In this document: positions 1 through 7,412 of the stretch, piece by piece
Layout of the letters: every line of letters starts with the position of its first letter
Numbering within the stretch: position 1 is the stretch's first letter
Assembly (NCBI RefSeq): GCF_001659725.1
Contig: NZ_CP015922.1
Location: 558,001 to 622,000 of the forward strand
Source: Polynucleobacter wuianus
GTDB taxonomy: Bacteria; Pseudomonadota; Gammaproteobacteria; Burkholderiales; Burkholderiaceae
DNA: 64,000 nt
Direction of reading: 5' to 3'
Notes under the pieces: generated by a model
Databases searched by the model: none
The model's input: only the letters and a program-made list of their open reading frames with translations
Told to the model about the DNA's origin: nothing
Translations under genes and position numbers: made by a program

Positions 1-2048
1 TTAATGGTGGACTGTTTGCAGAGCAAATATCTATCCCTAGCTTTGACTTTGACTTAAGAACAATATTAGTTAAGTGTTCAGAATTAGATTGGAGTGGAAT
101 TTCGCCAGCTATTTTTGGAGCAATGTTTCAAAGTGTATTAGAGGCTGGTGCTACTGACACAGCACATCGCAAAGAGAGTAGACGAGAGTTAGGCGCACAC
201 TATACAAGCGAACGCAACATACTTAAAGTAATACAGCCATTATTTTTAGATGAGTTGCATAAGGAATTCGAGCAAGCAATTACTAAGCCTAAATTACAGG
301 CACTTTACGATAAGTTGCATACACTTAAGTTCTTTGATCCAGCTTGTGGTTGTGGCAACTTCTTAGTTATTGCATACAGAGAATTAAGACGTATTGAGAA
401 TGACGTTATTGCTAAGCTGTACTTTAAAGGTGAACAAGGTGGCTTATTAGACGTTAAAGAGTATTGCAAAGTAAGCATTGAACAGTTTTATGGAATTGAG
501 ATTGATGAAGCGGCTGTACATATTGCACGTGTAGCAATGTACATAACAGATCATCAACTTAACTTAGAAAGCGGTAATAGGTTTGGTGAAACTCGTGCAA
601 CTGTTCCTTTAGTTGCTACGCCGCATATACATTGCGGTAATGCATTACGCACGGATTGGAACAGCATAGTTAAAGCAGAAGATTGCAATTACGTGTTTGG
701 CAATCCCCCGTTTATCGGTGCAGCATTAAAAAATACAGAACAACAAAGTGAGATGGATAGTGTTTTTTATAATATTGATGGTGCTGGTAAATTAGATTAT
801 GTTTGTGCTTGGTATGTTAAGGCTACTTATTACACTGATATAAACAGTGATATTAAGTGTGCATTTGTATCTACAAATAGCATTGCACAAGGCGAGCAAC
901 CTGCTATTTTGTGGAAAGTATTATTTAAACACGGCATTTCAATTAATTTTGCACATAGAACATTTAGGTGGAGTAACGAAGGTAGAGGAGTTGCAGCTGT
1001 TCATTGCGTAATTATCGGCTTTAGTAAACATAGTGGTGGAGCTAAGAAATTATTTACATATGAAAATTTAAAGGCAGATCCTGTTCTTGTAATAGCAAAT
1101 CAAATTAACCCATATCTTGTTGATGCCGCTAATGTATTGATTGAAAATAGATCTAATGTCCTTTGTCCAAACCTGCCGGACTTAATTAGAGGTAGCATCC
1201 CTTACGATGATGGGAACTTATTGTTATCTGAAGATGAAAAGAACGCAATATTAAGTGCTGATAGTAGCTTAGAAAAATACATTAAGAAATATGGTGGAGC
1301 TAAGGAAATGTTAAGCAATGAATGGCGATATTGCTTTTGGCTTAAGGATGCAACACCAACAGAAATTGTTAGCAATAAAGTAATAAAAAATAGAGTTGAA
1401 GCTGTAAGGGATTTTCGTGAAAAGAGTAAGACAAGTTCTGTGCATTCTAAAAAGGACATTCCTGCTTTATTTGGCGATATTCGGCAACCTAGTGCGGATT
1501 ATTTGCTTATTCCGCGGCATTCATCCGAAAACAGAAAATTTATTCCAATTGCTTACGTTAGTAAGGAAGTAATTTGTGCTGATAGTGCATATGCTTTACC
1601 GAATGCTTCTCTCTATCATTTCGGTATATTAAGTAGTTCCTTGCACAATGCTTGGATGAGGACTGTTTGCGGTAGATTGAAGAGTGACTATAGATATTCT
1701 GGTGGTATTGTTTATAACAATTTCGTTTGGGTTAGTAATTTAGATGAGGTATTACGAGCAAATATAGAGAAATGTTCACAGCAAGTGTTGGACATTAGGG
1801 CTAATTTAAAGGACACAACTGTAGGTGATGCTTACAAGGTGATAGCAATGCCTACTGAGCTTGTTAAGGCACACAAAGACTTAGATAAAGCTGTTGATGA
1901 AGCATATGGCTACAAAGGTGGCGATGATGATGCAAGTAGAGTTGCATTCTTGTTTAAGCGTTACGAAGAGTTAACCAGCTTGTTACCAGCTACTGTAGTT
2001 AAGAAGAAGCGTGCTAAGAAGCAAGATGATGGTGGTTTACTAATTTAA
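1..2048 (+). CDS. MmeI-like restriction/DNA methyltransferase, C-terminal part (5' end outside window)
   Basis: The frame is open from base 3 through the left edge, so the first visible ATG at 123 is internal and the gene begins upstream. The opening residues NGGLF and SPAIFGAMF match the segment that precedes the methyltransferase domain in the MmeI/COG1002 family. Methyltransferase motif I (DPACGCGNF) is encoded at 336-362 and motif IV (NPPF) at 702-713, the signature of an N6-adenine methylase. The following ~400 residues (NEGRGVAAVH, then a variable region) would be the target-recognition part. In this family one polypeptide usually carries an N-terminal nuclease, a spacer, the methylase and the recognition domain; whether the nuclease is present cannot be seen here. 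The gene is AT-rich with many TTA and ATA codons, unlike the genes after 3548, suggesting horizontal transfer. It leads a run of four small genes. Confidence 0.85.
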   Translation, partial: NGGLFAEQISIPSFDFDLRTILVKCSELDWSGISPAIFGAMFQSVLEAGATDTAHRKESRRELGAHYTSERNILKVIQPLFLDELHKEFEQAITKPKLQALYDKLHTLKFFDPACGCGNFLVIAYRELRRIENDVIAKLYFKGEQGGLLDVKEYCKVSIEQFYGIEIDEAAVHIARVAMYITDHQLNLESGNRFGETRATVPLVATPHIHCGNALRTDWNSIVKAEDCNYVFGNPPFIGAALKNTEQQSEMDSVFYNIDGAGKLDYVCAWYVKATYYTDINSDIKCAFVSTNSIAQGEQPAILWKVLFKHGISINFAHRTFRWSNEGRGVAAVHCVIIGFSKHSGGAKKLFTYENLKADPVLVIANQINPYLVDAANVLIENRSNVLCPNLPDLIRGSIPYDDGNLLLSEDEKNAILSADSSLEKYIKKYGGAKEMLSNEWRYCFWLKDATPTEIVSNKVIKNRVEAVRDFREKSKTSSVHSKKDIPALFGDIRQPSADYLLIPRHSSENRKFIPIAYVSKEVICADSAYALPNASLYHFGILSSSLHNAWMRTVCGRLKSDYRYSGGIVYNNFVWVSNLDEVLRANIEKCSQQVLDIRANLKDTTVGDAYKVIAMPTELVKAHKDLDKAVDEAYGYKGGDDDASRVAFLFKRYEELTSLLPATVVKKKRAKKQDDGGLLI

Positions 2049-2056
2049 GGATTGCT

Positions 2057-2374
2057 ATGCTTGGCTGGGAAATACACATAATTAACAACAATACTAAAGT
2101 TGAGTATGGCGACTGGTTAGGCAGACTTGGTGCAACTAAGTGGATTGATAGATTGGTTGATGCTGGCAAGGCTGAGAAAATCTATCAAGTTGCTTCTTCC
2201 TATTACTTAATTAAAGCAAAAGATTTAATACCCGAAATTGCTTTAATTGAAGCTAATGCTAAGAATGGCGTAATAAAGGACGGCTGGATTAGTGACTTTG
2301 TTATGGATAGCAACGCTTTAAATGAATGTGCTTTAGATGATGTAATCGTAGTGCAAACATATGACGCAAGTTGA
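2057..2374 (+). CDS. Hypothetical protein, 105 aa, next to the methyltransferase
   Basis: I do not recognise this family. The product is soluble by appearance, with no signal peptide or membrane segment. It begins MLGWEIHIIN and has a central part that could fold as a small alpha/beta or winged-helix domain (LGRLGATKWIDRLVDAGKAE, then a YYLIKAKDLI strand), ending in an acidic tail. It starts 8 bases after the methyltransferase stop, and its stop (2372-2374) lies inside the ribosome-binding region of the next gene, so the three appear to be co-transcribed. Base composition matches the AT-rich segment. A role as an accessory or immunity factor of the restriction system is possible, but nothing in the sequence shows it. 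Confidence 0.6.
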   Translation: MLGWEIHIINNNTKVEYGDWLGRLGATKWIDRLVDAGKAEKIYQVASSYYLIKAKDLIPEIALIEANAKNGVIKDGWISDFVMDSNALNECALDDVIVVQTYDAS

Positions 2375-2382
2375 GGTTAACT

Positions 2383-2745
2383 ATGGAATTGCAAGAACAC
2401 CTAAATACGTTGTCTACGTTAGAGCTACAGGATGCTATTAAATACAGCAAACTTAATGATGAAGCTGTAGTAATTGCAAAAAGTATATTGTTAAGCCGTA
2501 ATGCCACTATTCCCGATGTAATACCTGCTGAAGTGCTTGAGGAAAATGCAAATCAAGTCATAAAGCAATCCAATAAGCTGTTCTTGTCTATTGCAATCAC
2601 AGTTGTTATTTGGTTGGCATATGAATACGCTACTGGACTATTTGATGGAAATGATACAAAGCGTATTACTGATAGCATACGTAATTTAGGCTTATTTGTT
2701 ATGGCTGAAGCAGGGTTATTTACATTAGCTAAGAAGAAGAAATAG
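2383..2745 (+). CDS. Hypothetical membrane protein, 120 aa
   Basis: No family is recognised. The start is placed at ATG 2383 rather than the TTG at 2371, because a GAGG lies about six bases upstream of this ATG and overlaps the previous stop. The N-terminal half is polar and helical (MELQEHLNTL, LELQDAIKYS). A hydrophobic helix follows at about residues 67-84 (LFLSIAITVVIWLAYEYA), then a second weaker hydrophobic stretch (NLGLFVMAEAGLFTLA) before a KKKK tail. The protein is probably anchored in the inner membrane with one or two helices. It sits between two other small unknown genes in the same AT-rich operon. Confidence 0.55.
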   Translation: MELQEHLNTLSTLELQDAIKYSKLNDEAVVIAKSILLSRNATIPDVIPAEVLEENANQVIKQSNKLFLSIAITVVIWLAYEYATGLFDGNDTKRITDSIRNLGLFVMAEAGLFTLAKKKK

Positions 2746-2749
2746 GTAT

Positions 2750-3097
2750 ATGGGCTTACGCTTACAAAAACGCATTACATTATTTAAAGGCTTAACGCTT
2801 AACTTAAGCAAGACTGGTGCAAGCGTAAGCATTGGTACACGTGGAGCAAGACTTAATATACGTGGCGATAAAGTTACTGGTAGCGTAGGTTTGCCAGGCA
2901 CAGGCTTAAGTTATAGGCAACGCTTAGATAACTTAATCAATACAGAACAAGCACAACAAATAGAGCAAATACAGGATTTACACACCCCAAGCGATAGCGT
3001 TAGCGAGCAACAAGATAAAGAATTAACTTGGAAGCTACTTGCATTGCTGTTTTTTATTGGTTTTGCTGTTGTAACGGCACTTTACATAAGCAAGTAA
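2750..3097 (+). CDS. DUF4236 domain protein with C-terminal membrane helix
   Basis: Residues 1-60 carry the DUF4236 pattern: a short basic start (MGLRLQKRITLFKG), then LNLSKTGASVSIGTRGARLN and VGLPGTGLSYRQR. This small glycine-rich beta domain is widespread in bacteria and phage-like regions and has no assigned function. A polar linker rich in Gln and Glu follows, then one hydrophobic helix at about residues 93-112 ending in YISK, so the domain is probably tethered to the membrane. All nine serine codons are AGC or AGT and most leucines are TTA, a bias that differs from genes right of 3548 and supports foreign origin. The gene starts four bases after the preceding stop. Confidence 0.75.
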   Translation: MGLRLQKRITLFKGLTLNLSKTGASVSIGTRGARLNIRGDKVTGSVGLPGTGLSYRQRLDNLINTEQAQQIEQIQDLHTPSDSVSEQQDKELTWKLLALLFFIGFAVVTALYISK

Positions 3098-3136
3098 GCG
3101 ATCGTATTTGGTGCATAAAGACTTTAAAATACAGTT

Positions 3137-3316
3137 ATGACACAAGAAATGCTAACTGTAGGCTTTGACGATAGCGAAGATAAGCTGGTGTTTAAGCTTG
3201 ATATGAACTACATAAACACGGATGACGCTGTTAGGTTGAAGGTAATGACTAGACTTAAAGCAATGATTGACGCTGAGTTGGATTACTTAACAAGCGAGAG
3301 AGTCATACTTAAGTAA
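3137..3316 (+). CDS. Small hypothetical protein, 59 aa
   Basis: An ATG at 3137 opens a 59-codon frame ending with TAA at 3314-3316. The product starts MTQEMLTVGFDDSEDKLVFK and continues with an amphipathic charged stretch (NTDDAVRLKV, MTRLKAMIDAELDYL). Codon choice (TTA, ATA, CTT) matches the preceding island genes, which supports it being a real gene rather than chance. No Shine-Dalgarno sequence is clear and no family is recognised. It is the last gene of the AT-rich segment and is followed by a weak hairpin with a T run. Confidence 0.4.
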   Translation: MTQEMLTVGFDDSEDKLVFKLDMNYINTDDAVRLKVMTRLKAMIDAELDYLTSERVILK

Positions 3317-3321
3317 TACCT

Positions 3322-3350
3322 GTTAATGAGACTATTAACCCTCTTTTTTT
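3322..3350 (+). terminator. Possible weak terminator at the end of the AT-rich gene run
   Basis: GTTAAT at 3322-3327 pairs with ATTAAC at 3334-3339 across a six-base loop, followed by a run of seven T at 3344-3350. The stem is only A/T-rich and six pairs long, so termination is plausible but weak. Confidence 0.3.
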
Positions 3351-3471
3351 GTCGCAAGTCGTGTAACCGCAATTTGCTTAAGTTGTTGTTATCATTGTGT
3401 TTTACGACAGTTGCGTAAGATACGTTTACATAAATGCTCTTACACAAAAGTTACACACTGGGATATTGGAG

Positions 3472-3511
3472 AACGTAAGTGCTTGATTATAAACATAAAA
3501 ATACTTACGTT
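3472..3511. repeat. 9-bp perfect inverted repeat at the island/host junction
   Basis: AACGTAAGT at 3472-3480 is repeated as its reverse complement ACTTACGTT at 3503-3511, separated by 22 A/T-rich bases. No T run follows, so it does not look like a terminator. It lies in the otherwise empty stretch 3317-3547, between the AT-rich segment and the first host-like gene, where I see no tRNA, integrase or other feature. It could be a protein-binding site or part of a recombination site. Confidence 0.4.
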
Positions 3512-3547
3512 GTTATTGAGTGGGAATAAATCTTACTCCACTTGTAA

Positions 3548-4345
3548 ATGATTGAGTTACGCCAAGCCGCCCTTGAAATTCTGGCGATTACAGATGCGCA
3601 AATCAAGGTAGGTCGAGTCTCTCAATTATTCGACGAGTATCAAGCGCAGCGGATCACCCTTAATTCCCTTGAAGTATTGAGTGAGCGAAATCTCGATCTG
3701 CCTGGCCGACCAATTAAACCAGAGTTAATTCCTCCCTTGCAGGTCCCCAAAAGAAGAATGGATACGGTAGAGGGTAGAGTTTCTTTATTACATTCACTAG
3801 TACATATTGAATTTAATGCGATCAATCTAGCTTTGGATGCAATTTGGCGTTTTTCGGACATGCCTCAGCAGTACTACGAAGATTGGCTCAAGGTGGCCAA
3901 AGAGGAGTCATATCACTTCACCATAATGAATGAATACATCCAGTTGTTTGGTTTTACCTACGGCGATTTTCCTGCGCACAATAGTTTGTGGGAGATGGTC
4001 GAGAGAACTAAAGATGCAGTCATTGCCAGGATGGCCTTGGTTCCCAGAACGATGGAGGCTAGAGGTCTCGATGCGGTGCCAATGATTCGAGATCGCTTTA
4101 AACAAATTAAAGAGGCGCGCGCAGTAGAAATTCTGGAAATCATTCTTCGAGACGAAGTGGGGCACGTAGCAATTGGCAATCATTGGTTTAATTTCTTATG
4201 TGTAAAAGAGAGTTTGTCGCCTATCTCAGCTTATAGGGATTTAGCAAAGAAATACTGTGCGCCAAAATTAAGAGGCCCCTTCAATATGGAAGCGCGAAGA
4301 CGGGCTGGGTTTAGTGAAGATGAGCTCAGTCTGCTTGGGGTATAG
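3548..4345 (+). CDS. Ferritin-like DUF455 family protein
   Basis: The product is 265 residues and matches the DUF455 ferritin-like family, whose members are four-helix-bundle proteins with a predicted di-iron centre and no settled function. Candidate metal ligands are E88 in HIEFNAI, the E120-x-x-H123 pair in KEESYHF, E170 in TMEARGL, and the E203-x-x-H206 pair in DEVGH. An in-frame TAA directly precedes ATG 3548 and no good ribosome-binding site is visible, so the start is fixed but translation may be weak. This is the first gene right of the AT-rich segment. The native leader may have been replaced by the insertion. The gene stands alone, with 27 bases before the next gene on the same strand. 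Confidence 0.8.
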   Translation: MIELRQAALEILAITDAQIKVGRVSQLFDEYQAQRITLNSLEVLSERNLDLPGRPIKPELIPPLQVPKRRMDTVEGRVSLLHSLVHIEFNAINLALDAIWRFSDMPQQYYEDWLKVAKEESYHFTIMNEYIQLFGFTYGDFPAHNSLWEMVERTKDAVIARMALVPRTMEARGLDAVPMIRDRFKQIKEARAVEILEIILRDEVGHVAIGNHWFNFLCVKESLSPISAYRDLAKKYCAPKLRGPFNMEARRRAGFSEDELSLLGV

Positions 4346-4372
4346 TTTCTTTAATAATGATTAGGAAGGCAC

Positions 4373-5071
4373 ATGAATCTATCTAGACGAACATTCATTG
4401 TATCGGCTGCATTGGCACCGGTTGCCTGTGGTGTACCCCTTGGATATGAGCGCGGGACACCAGTTGCTCAGCCAAATCCAATTCCTAAGGTTCGCCCTCC
4501 ACAAGTGGGTCAGGAATGGACATACGTCAAGCGCAATGTATTTGATGGAAAAACTATAGGACTAGTCACTGAACGTGTGGCAACTGTTGGATCTACCATA
4601 GTGATCCAAAGATCGATTGATGGCAATCAACTGCCCAGTGAAATTCAGGGGCCTTGGGGTATGGTGCAGACTGATCCACAATGGCCTAAGCTGGTCAGCT
4701 TTAACCCAGCCATTCCTTTATGGCCACAAGAGTTGACCGCTACTTGGAATAAGCAATTCAATACTAAATACAGTATTGGCGGCTATCCAGATGGCAAACT
4801 TGGTTGGCAAGAGTACATGGGTGTCTATGGATGGGAGCAGATCTCAGTTCCTGCCGGTACCTTCTTAACCTTGCGCTATCAGAGTTTAATTAACTATGAG
4901 AGTGAAGACGACAATAAGGTCAATTGCATTCGCAAAGAAACGGTTTGGTTTGCCCCAAGTATTGGCCGTTGGGTTGCTCGTGAATCTTCCGGCTCATACA
5001 TGATCCAAGGTCAATTAGGTGCGCCTAACTTAGAAGACAGCCTGCAATGGCAACTGACTTCATACAAGTAA
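4373..5071 (+). CDS. Predicted exported lipoprotein, paralogue A, 232 aa
   Basis: The N-terminus contains SRRTFIVSAAL followed by a hydrophobic stretch and PVACG. This looks like a twin-arginine signal with a lipobox-like Cys at residue 19, although Pro in the box is unusual. The mature part has a Pro-rich linker (PKVRPPQVGQEW) and a repeat-free beta-rich domain: QEWTYVKRNVFDGK, LVTERVATVG, IQGPWGMVQTDPQWP, SVPAGTFLTLRY and WFAPSIGRWV. The same blocks occur in the next gene, so the two are tandem duplicates. I do not know a function; an outer-membrane or periplasmic role is inferred from the signal. The last 25 bases overlap the start of the neighbour in another frame. Confidence 0.7.
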   Translation: MNLSRRTFIVSAALAPVACGVPLGYERGTPVAQPNPIPKVRPPQVGQEWTYVKRNVFDGKTIGLVTERVATVGSTIVIQRSIDGNQLPSEIQGPWGMVQTDPQWPKLVSFNPAIPLWPQELTATWNKQFNTKYSIGGYPDGKLGWQEYMGVYGWEQISVPAGTFLTLRYQSLINYESEDDNKVNCIRKETVWFAPSIGRWVARESSGSYMIQGQLGAPNLEDSLQWQLTSYK

Positions 5072-5775
5072 GACACTTGCTAAGATTATTTTTATTAACC
5101 TTGCCAGTTTTTTTGGTGGGGTGTATTTCTTCGCAGCCGTTTCCTCAGGGAATCAATGTTGGTCAGCCCATACCTCAGCCGGTAGTCCGCGCACCCAAGG
5201 CAGGACAAGAATGGGTCTATCAAGTTCGCAATGTATTTAATCAAGAAGTTGTAGACACGGTAACCGAGAGAGTGGTCTCGGTAGGCGCTGAGATTCGGAT
5301 TTCAAGGTCAGGAGTTAAGGCTGGCCCATTGCCAGATGAAATTCAATCACCTTGGGGTTATCTAGTGCAAGACCCGCACTGGAGTACTCCGCAAAAATTT
5401 CAGCCAGCCATTCCGGCTTGGCCAGTAACACTGCAGCTTGGCTTTGACAAGTTTTACAAAACAAGTTATCAGGTGCCGGGATATCCAGATAAAAACTACT
5501 ACTGGGGCCTAGATATGACTGCAATCGCTTGGGAGCAAATTCAAGTTCCAGCGGGTAAATTTCTAGCCCTGCGTTATCACAATGAAGCCCCTTATTTCCA
5601 AAGTGATGACCTCTTCAGGGTGCAAAATATCCGCGATGAAGATGTTTGGTTTTCTCCAGAAATAGGCCGCTGGGTAATTCGTAGAAGCAGTGGCCAGTAC
5701 ATAACGCTTGGAGTTTCTTGGTTTAACCCCTACTGGGAAGATTTTTACCAATGGGAGTTAGTCTCCTGGAAGTAA
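5047..5775 (+). CDS. Predicted lipoprotein, paralogue B, 242 aa
   Basis: The signal peptide (LLRLFLLTLPVFLVGC) ends in a canonical lipobox, LVGC, giving a Sec-type outer-membrane lipoprotein. The mature domain repeats the blocks of the upstream gene in order: GQEWVYQVRNVFNQE, DTVTERVVSVG, IQSPWGYLVQDPHW, QVPAGKFLALRY and WFSPEIGRWVIRR. ATG 5047 would overlap the upstream gene by 25 bases. A TTG at 5077, just before the hydrophobic core, is an alternative start and neither has a clear ribosome-binding site. Function is unknown. The duplicated genes use different export signals (Tat-like for the first, Sec for the second). Confidence 0.7.
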   Translation: MATDFIQVRHLLRLFLLTLPVFLVGCISSQPFPQGINVGQPIPQPVVRAPKAGQEWVYQVRNVFNQEVVDTVTERVVSVGAEIRISRSGVKAGPLPDEIQSPWGYLVQDPHWSTPQKFQPAIPAWPVTLQLGFDKFYKTSYQVPGYPDKNYYWGLDMTAIAWEQIQVPAGKFLALRYHNEAPYFQSDDLFRVQNIRDEDVWFSPEIGRWVIRRSSGQYITLGVSWFNPYWEDFYQWELVSWK

Positions 5776-5803
5776 GCAAAGCGCTTAAAATAGGCGAATT
5801 GCT

Positions 5804-6457
5804 ATGTATACCGTTAAAGAACTTTTCCCAACCCTGCAAGGTGAAGGCGCTCATGCTGGACGCGCCGCTGTATTTTGTCGCTTTGCGGGCTGCAATCTCT
5901 GGAGTGGTCGCGAAGAAGACCGAGCTTCAGCAGTGTGCCAATTTTGCGACACAGACTTTGTAGGTAGCGATGGTCTAGGGGGCGGAAAGTTTGAGACTCC
6001 AAAGGATTTAGCGGATGCGATTGAGGCTGCATGGAAAAGTACTTCTGCAGGACCACAGCAACGTTATGTCGTGTTCACTGGCGGTGAGCCTCTCTTGCAA
6101 CTAGACGAAGAGCTAATTTCTGCGCTCCACCAAAAAGGCTTTGAGGTTGCGATTGAAACCAATGGCACCATCAAAGTTCCTAAAGGAGTGGACTGGGTTT
6201 GTGTAAGCCCAAAGGCTGGTTCAGATTTGATCGTACTACAAGCGAATGAATTGAAATTAGTTGTGCCGCAAGCTGGACATGATTCGTTAGAAAAATTAAT
6301 GGCTCGTTTCGAGAAGATGGACTATCGCAATCGCTTCTTGCAACCAATGGATGGGCCTATGCTCAAAAACAATACAGAGCTAGCAGTAGGCTTATGCCAA
6401 AAACGCCCTTTATGGAGATTGAGTGTTCAATCGCATAAACTGATCGGAATTCGATAA
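5804..6457 (+). CDS. queE: 7-carboxy-7-deazaguanine synthase QueE
   Basis: QueE is a radical-SAM enzyme that contracts 6-carboxy-tetrahydropterin to 7-carboxy-7-deazaguanine, in the pathway to queuosine at the wobble base of tRNA. The N-terminus reads ELFPTLQGEGAHAGR and carries the cluster cysteines C30, C45 and C48, with the 14-residue insertion typical of the long proteobacterial type. TGGEP follows near residue 91, and ETNGT and VSPKAG lie further on, all as expected. The 217-residue length is normal. The gene begins 28 bases after the lipoprotein pair and is followed by queD, the preceding pathway step. queC and queF are not in the window. Confidence 0.95.
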   Translation: MYTVKELFPTLQGEGAHAGRAAVFCRFAGCNLWSGREEDRASAVCQFCDTDFVGSDGLGGGKFETPKDLADAIEAAWKSTSAGPQQRYVVFTGGEPLLQLDEELISALHQKGFEVAIETNGTIKVPKGVDWVCVSPKAGSDLIVLQANELKLVVPQAGHDSLEKLMARFEKMDYRNRFLQPMDGPMLKNNTELAVGLCQKRPLWRLSVQSHKLIGIR

Positions 6458-6488
6458 AAGGGCACAGCCCAATTCTATTAAGCACCAA

Positions 6489-6953
6489 ATGACTAGTACA
6501 CAACCCACCATCTCCATTACCCGCCGCCTAGAGTTCGACTCAGGCCATCGCATTCCAAATCATGACGGTCAATGCAAGCACTTGCATGGCCATCGCTATG
6601 CTATTGAAGTGACCTTGACTGGTGAAGTGGCTGACCATCCTGGTAAAGCTGATGATGGAATGGTCTTAGATTTTGGTGATATCAAAAAATTGACTAACCA
6701 ATACATAGTCGAGCAATGGGATCACGCATTTTTAGTGGCTAAAGAGGATAAGGGTCTTGTAAATTTCTTAGCTACTTTGCCAAATCACAAAACAGTCATC
6801 ATGGAGCATGTTCCTACTGTGGAGAATTTGGCTAACGTTGCCTTTGCAATCATGCAGCCAGTATTTGCTAAAGCGTTTGGTGGTCGCCTTCAACTCTCAG
6901 CGATCCGTCTTTATGAAACTCCAAATTGCTGGGCTGACGTACATCCTGCCTAA
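6489..6953 (+). CDS. queD: 6-carboxy-5,6,7,8-tetrahydropterin synthase QueD
   Basis: QueD converts dihydroneopterin triphosphate to 6-carboxy-tetrahydropterin, the substrate of QueE. The zinc-site histidines are visible as SGH20 and HLH33GH35, with the catalytic Cys29 just before them. PTVEN (about residues 110-114) and the final LYETP block are the conserved active-site segments of the 6-pyruvoyl-tetrahydropterin synthase fold. At 154 residues it is slightly longer than the E. coli protein, mostly through an insertion around ADHPGKADDG. The stop codon directly abuts the ATG of tadA, so the three tRNA-modification genes form one unit. Confidence 0.95.
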   Translation: MTSTQPTISITRRLEFDSGHRIPNHDGQCKHLHGHRYAIEVTLTGEVADHPGKADDGMVLDFGDIKKLTNQYIVEQWDHAFLVAKEDKGLVNFLATLPNHKTVIMEHVPTVENLANVAFAIMQPVFAKAFGGRLQLSAIRLYETPNCWADVHPA

Positions 6954-7412
6954 ATGAATCAAGCTGAACTTGATCATCAATTTATGCAGCAAGCGATTGA
7001 GCAAGCTCAATTAGCAGCTATTGCAGGTGAGGTTCCTGTTGGAGCAGTTTTAGTGCGCGATGGTCAGGTGATTGCAAAAGCATTTAATAAACCCATTGGT
7101 AATCACGATCCCAGCGCTCATGCGGAGATGCTGGCTCTCAGAGAGGCAGCCAATACAGAAGAAAATTATCGCCTTCCAGGTAGCACTCTTTATGTAACCC
7201 TAGAGCCATGTGCCATGTGCTCGGGTGCAATTCTCCACGCCAGGGTAGACCGAGTTGTATTTGGTGCCCCTGATCCTAAAACAGGTGCCGCTGGAAGTGT
7301 TTTGGATGTATTCTCTTCAAAACAAATTAATCATCAAACCAGTGTTGAGGGTGGCGTTATGAGTGAAGAGTGCGGTCAGTTGCTTCGTAGCTTCTTTAAG
7401 GAGCGCCGTTGA
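6954..7412 (+). CDS. tadA: tRNA-specific adenosine deaminase TadA
   Basis: TadA deaminates A34 of tRNA-Arg(ACG) to inosine. The zinc-dependent deaminase signature is complete: H56-A-E58 with the proton-shuttling glutamate, and P85-C86-A-M-C89 providing the other two ligands. The N-terminal helix (FMQQAIEQAQLAA), the GEVPVGAVLV strand and the C-terminal LRSFFKERR are typical, and 152 residues is the usual length. ATG 6954 follows the queD stop without a gap, and the TGA overlaps the TTG start of the next gene by four bases, which implies translational coupling. Confidence 0.95.
   Translation: MNQAELDHQFMQQAIEQAQLAAIAGEVPVGAVLVRDGQVIAKAFNKPIGNHDPSAHAEMLALREAANTEENYRLPGSTLYVTLEPCAMCSGAILHARVDRVVFGAPDPKTGAAGSVLDVFSSKQINHQTSVEGGVMSEECGQLLRSFFKERR

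Noticed and set aside
5776..5803. PreQ1 riboswitch before queE
   Set aside because: Only 28 bases separate the genes, with no hairpin or conserved preQ1 aptamer bases.
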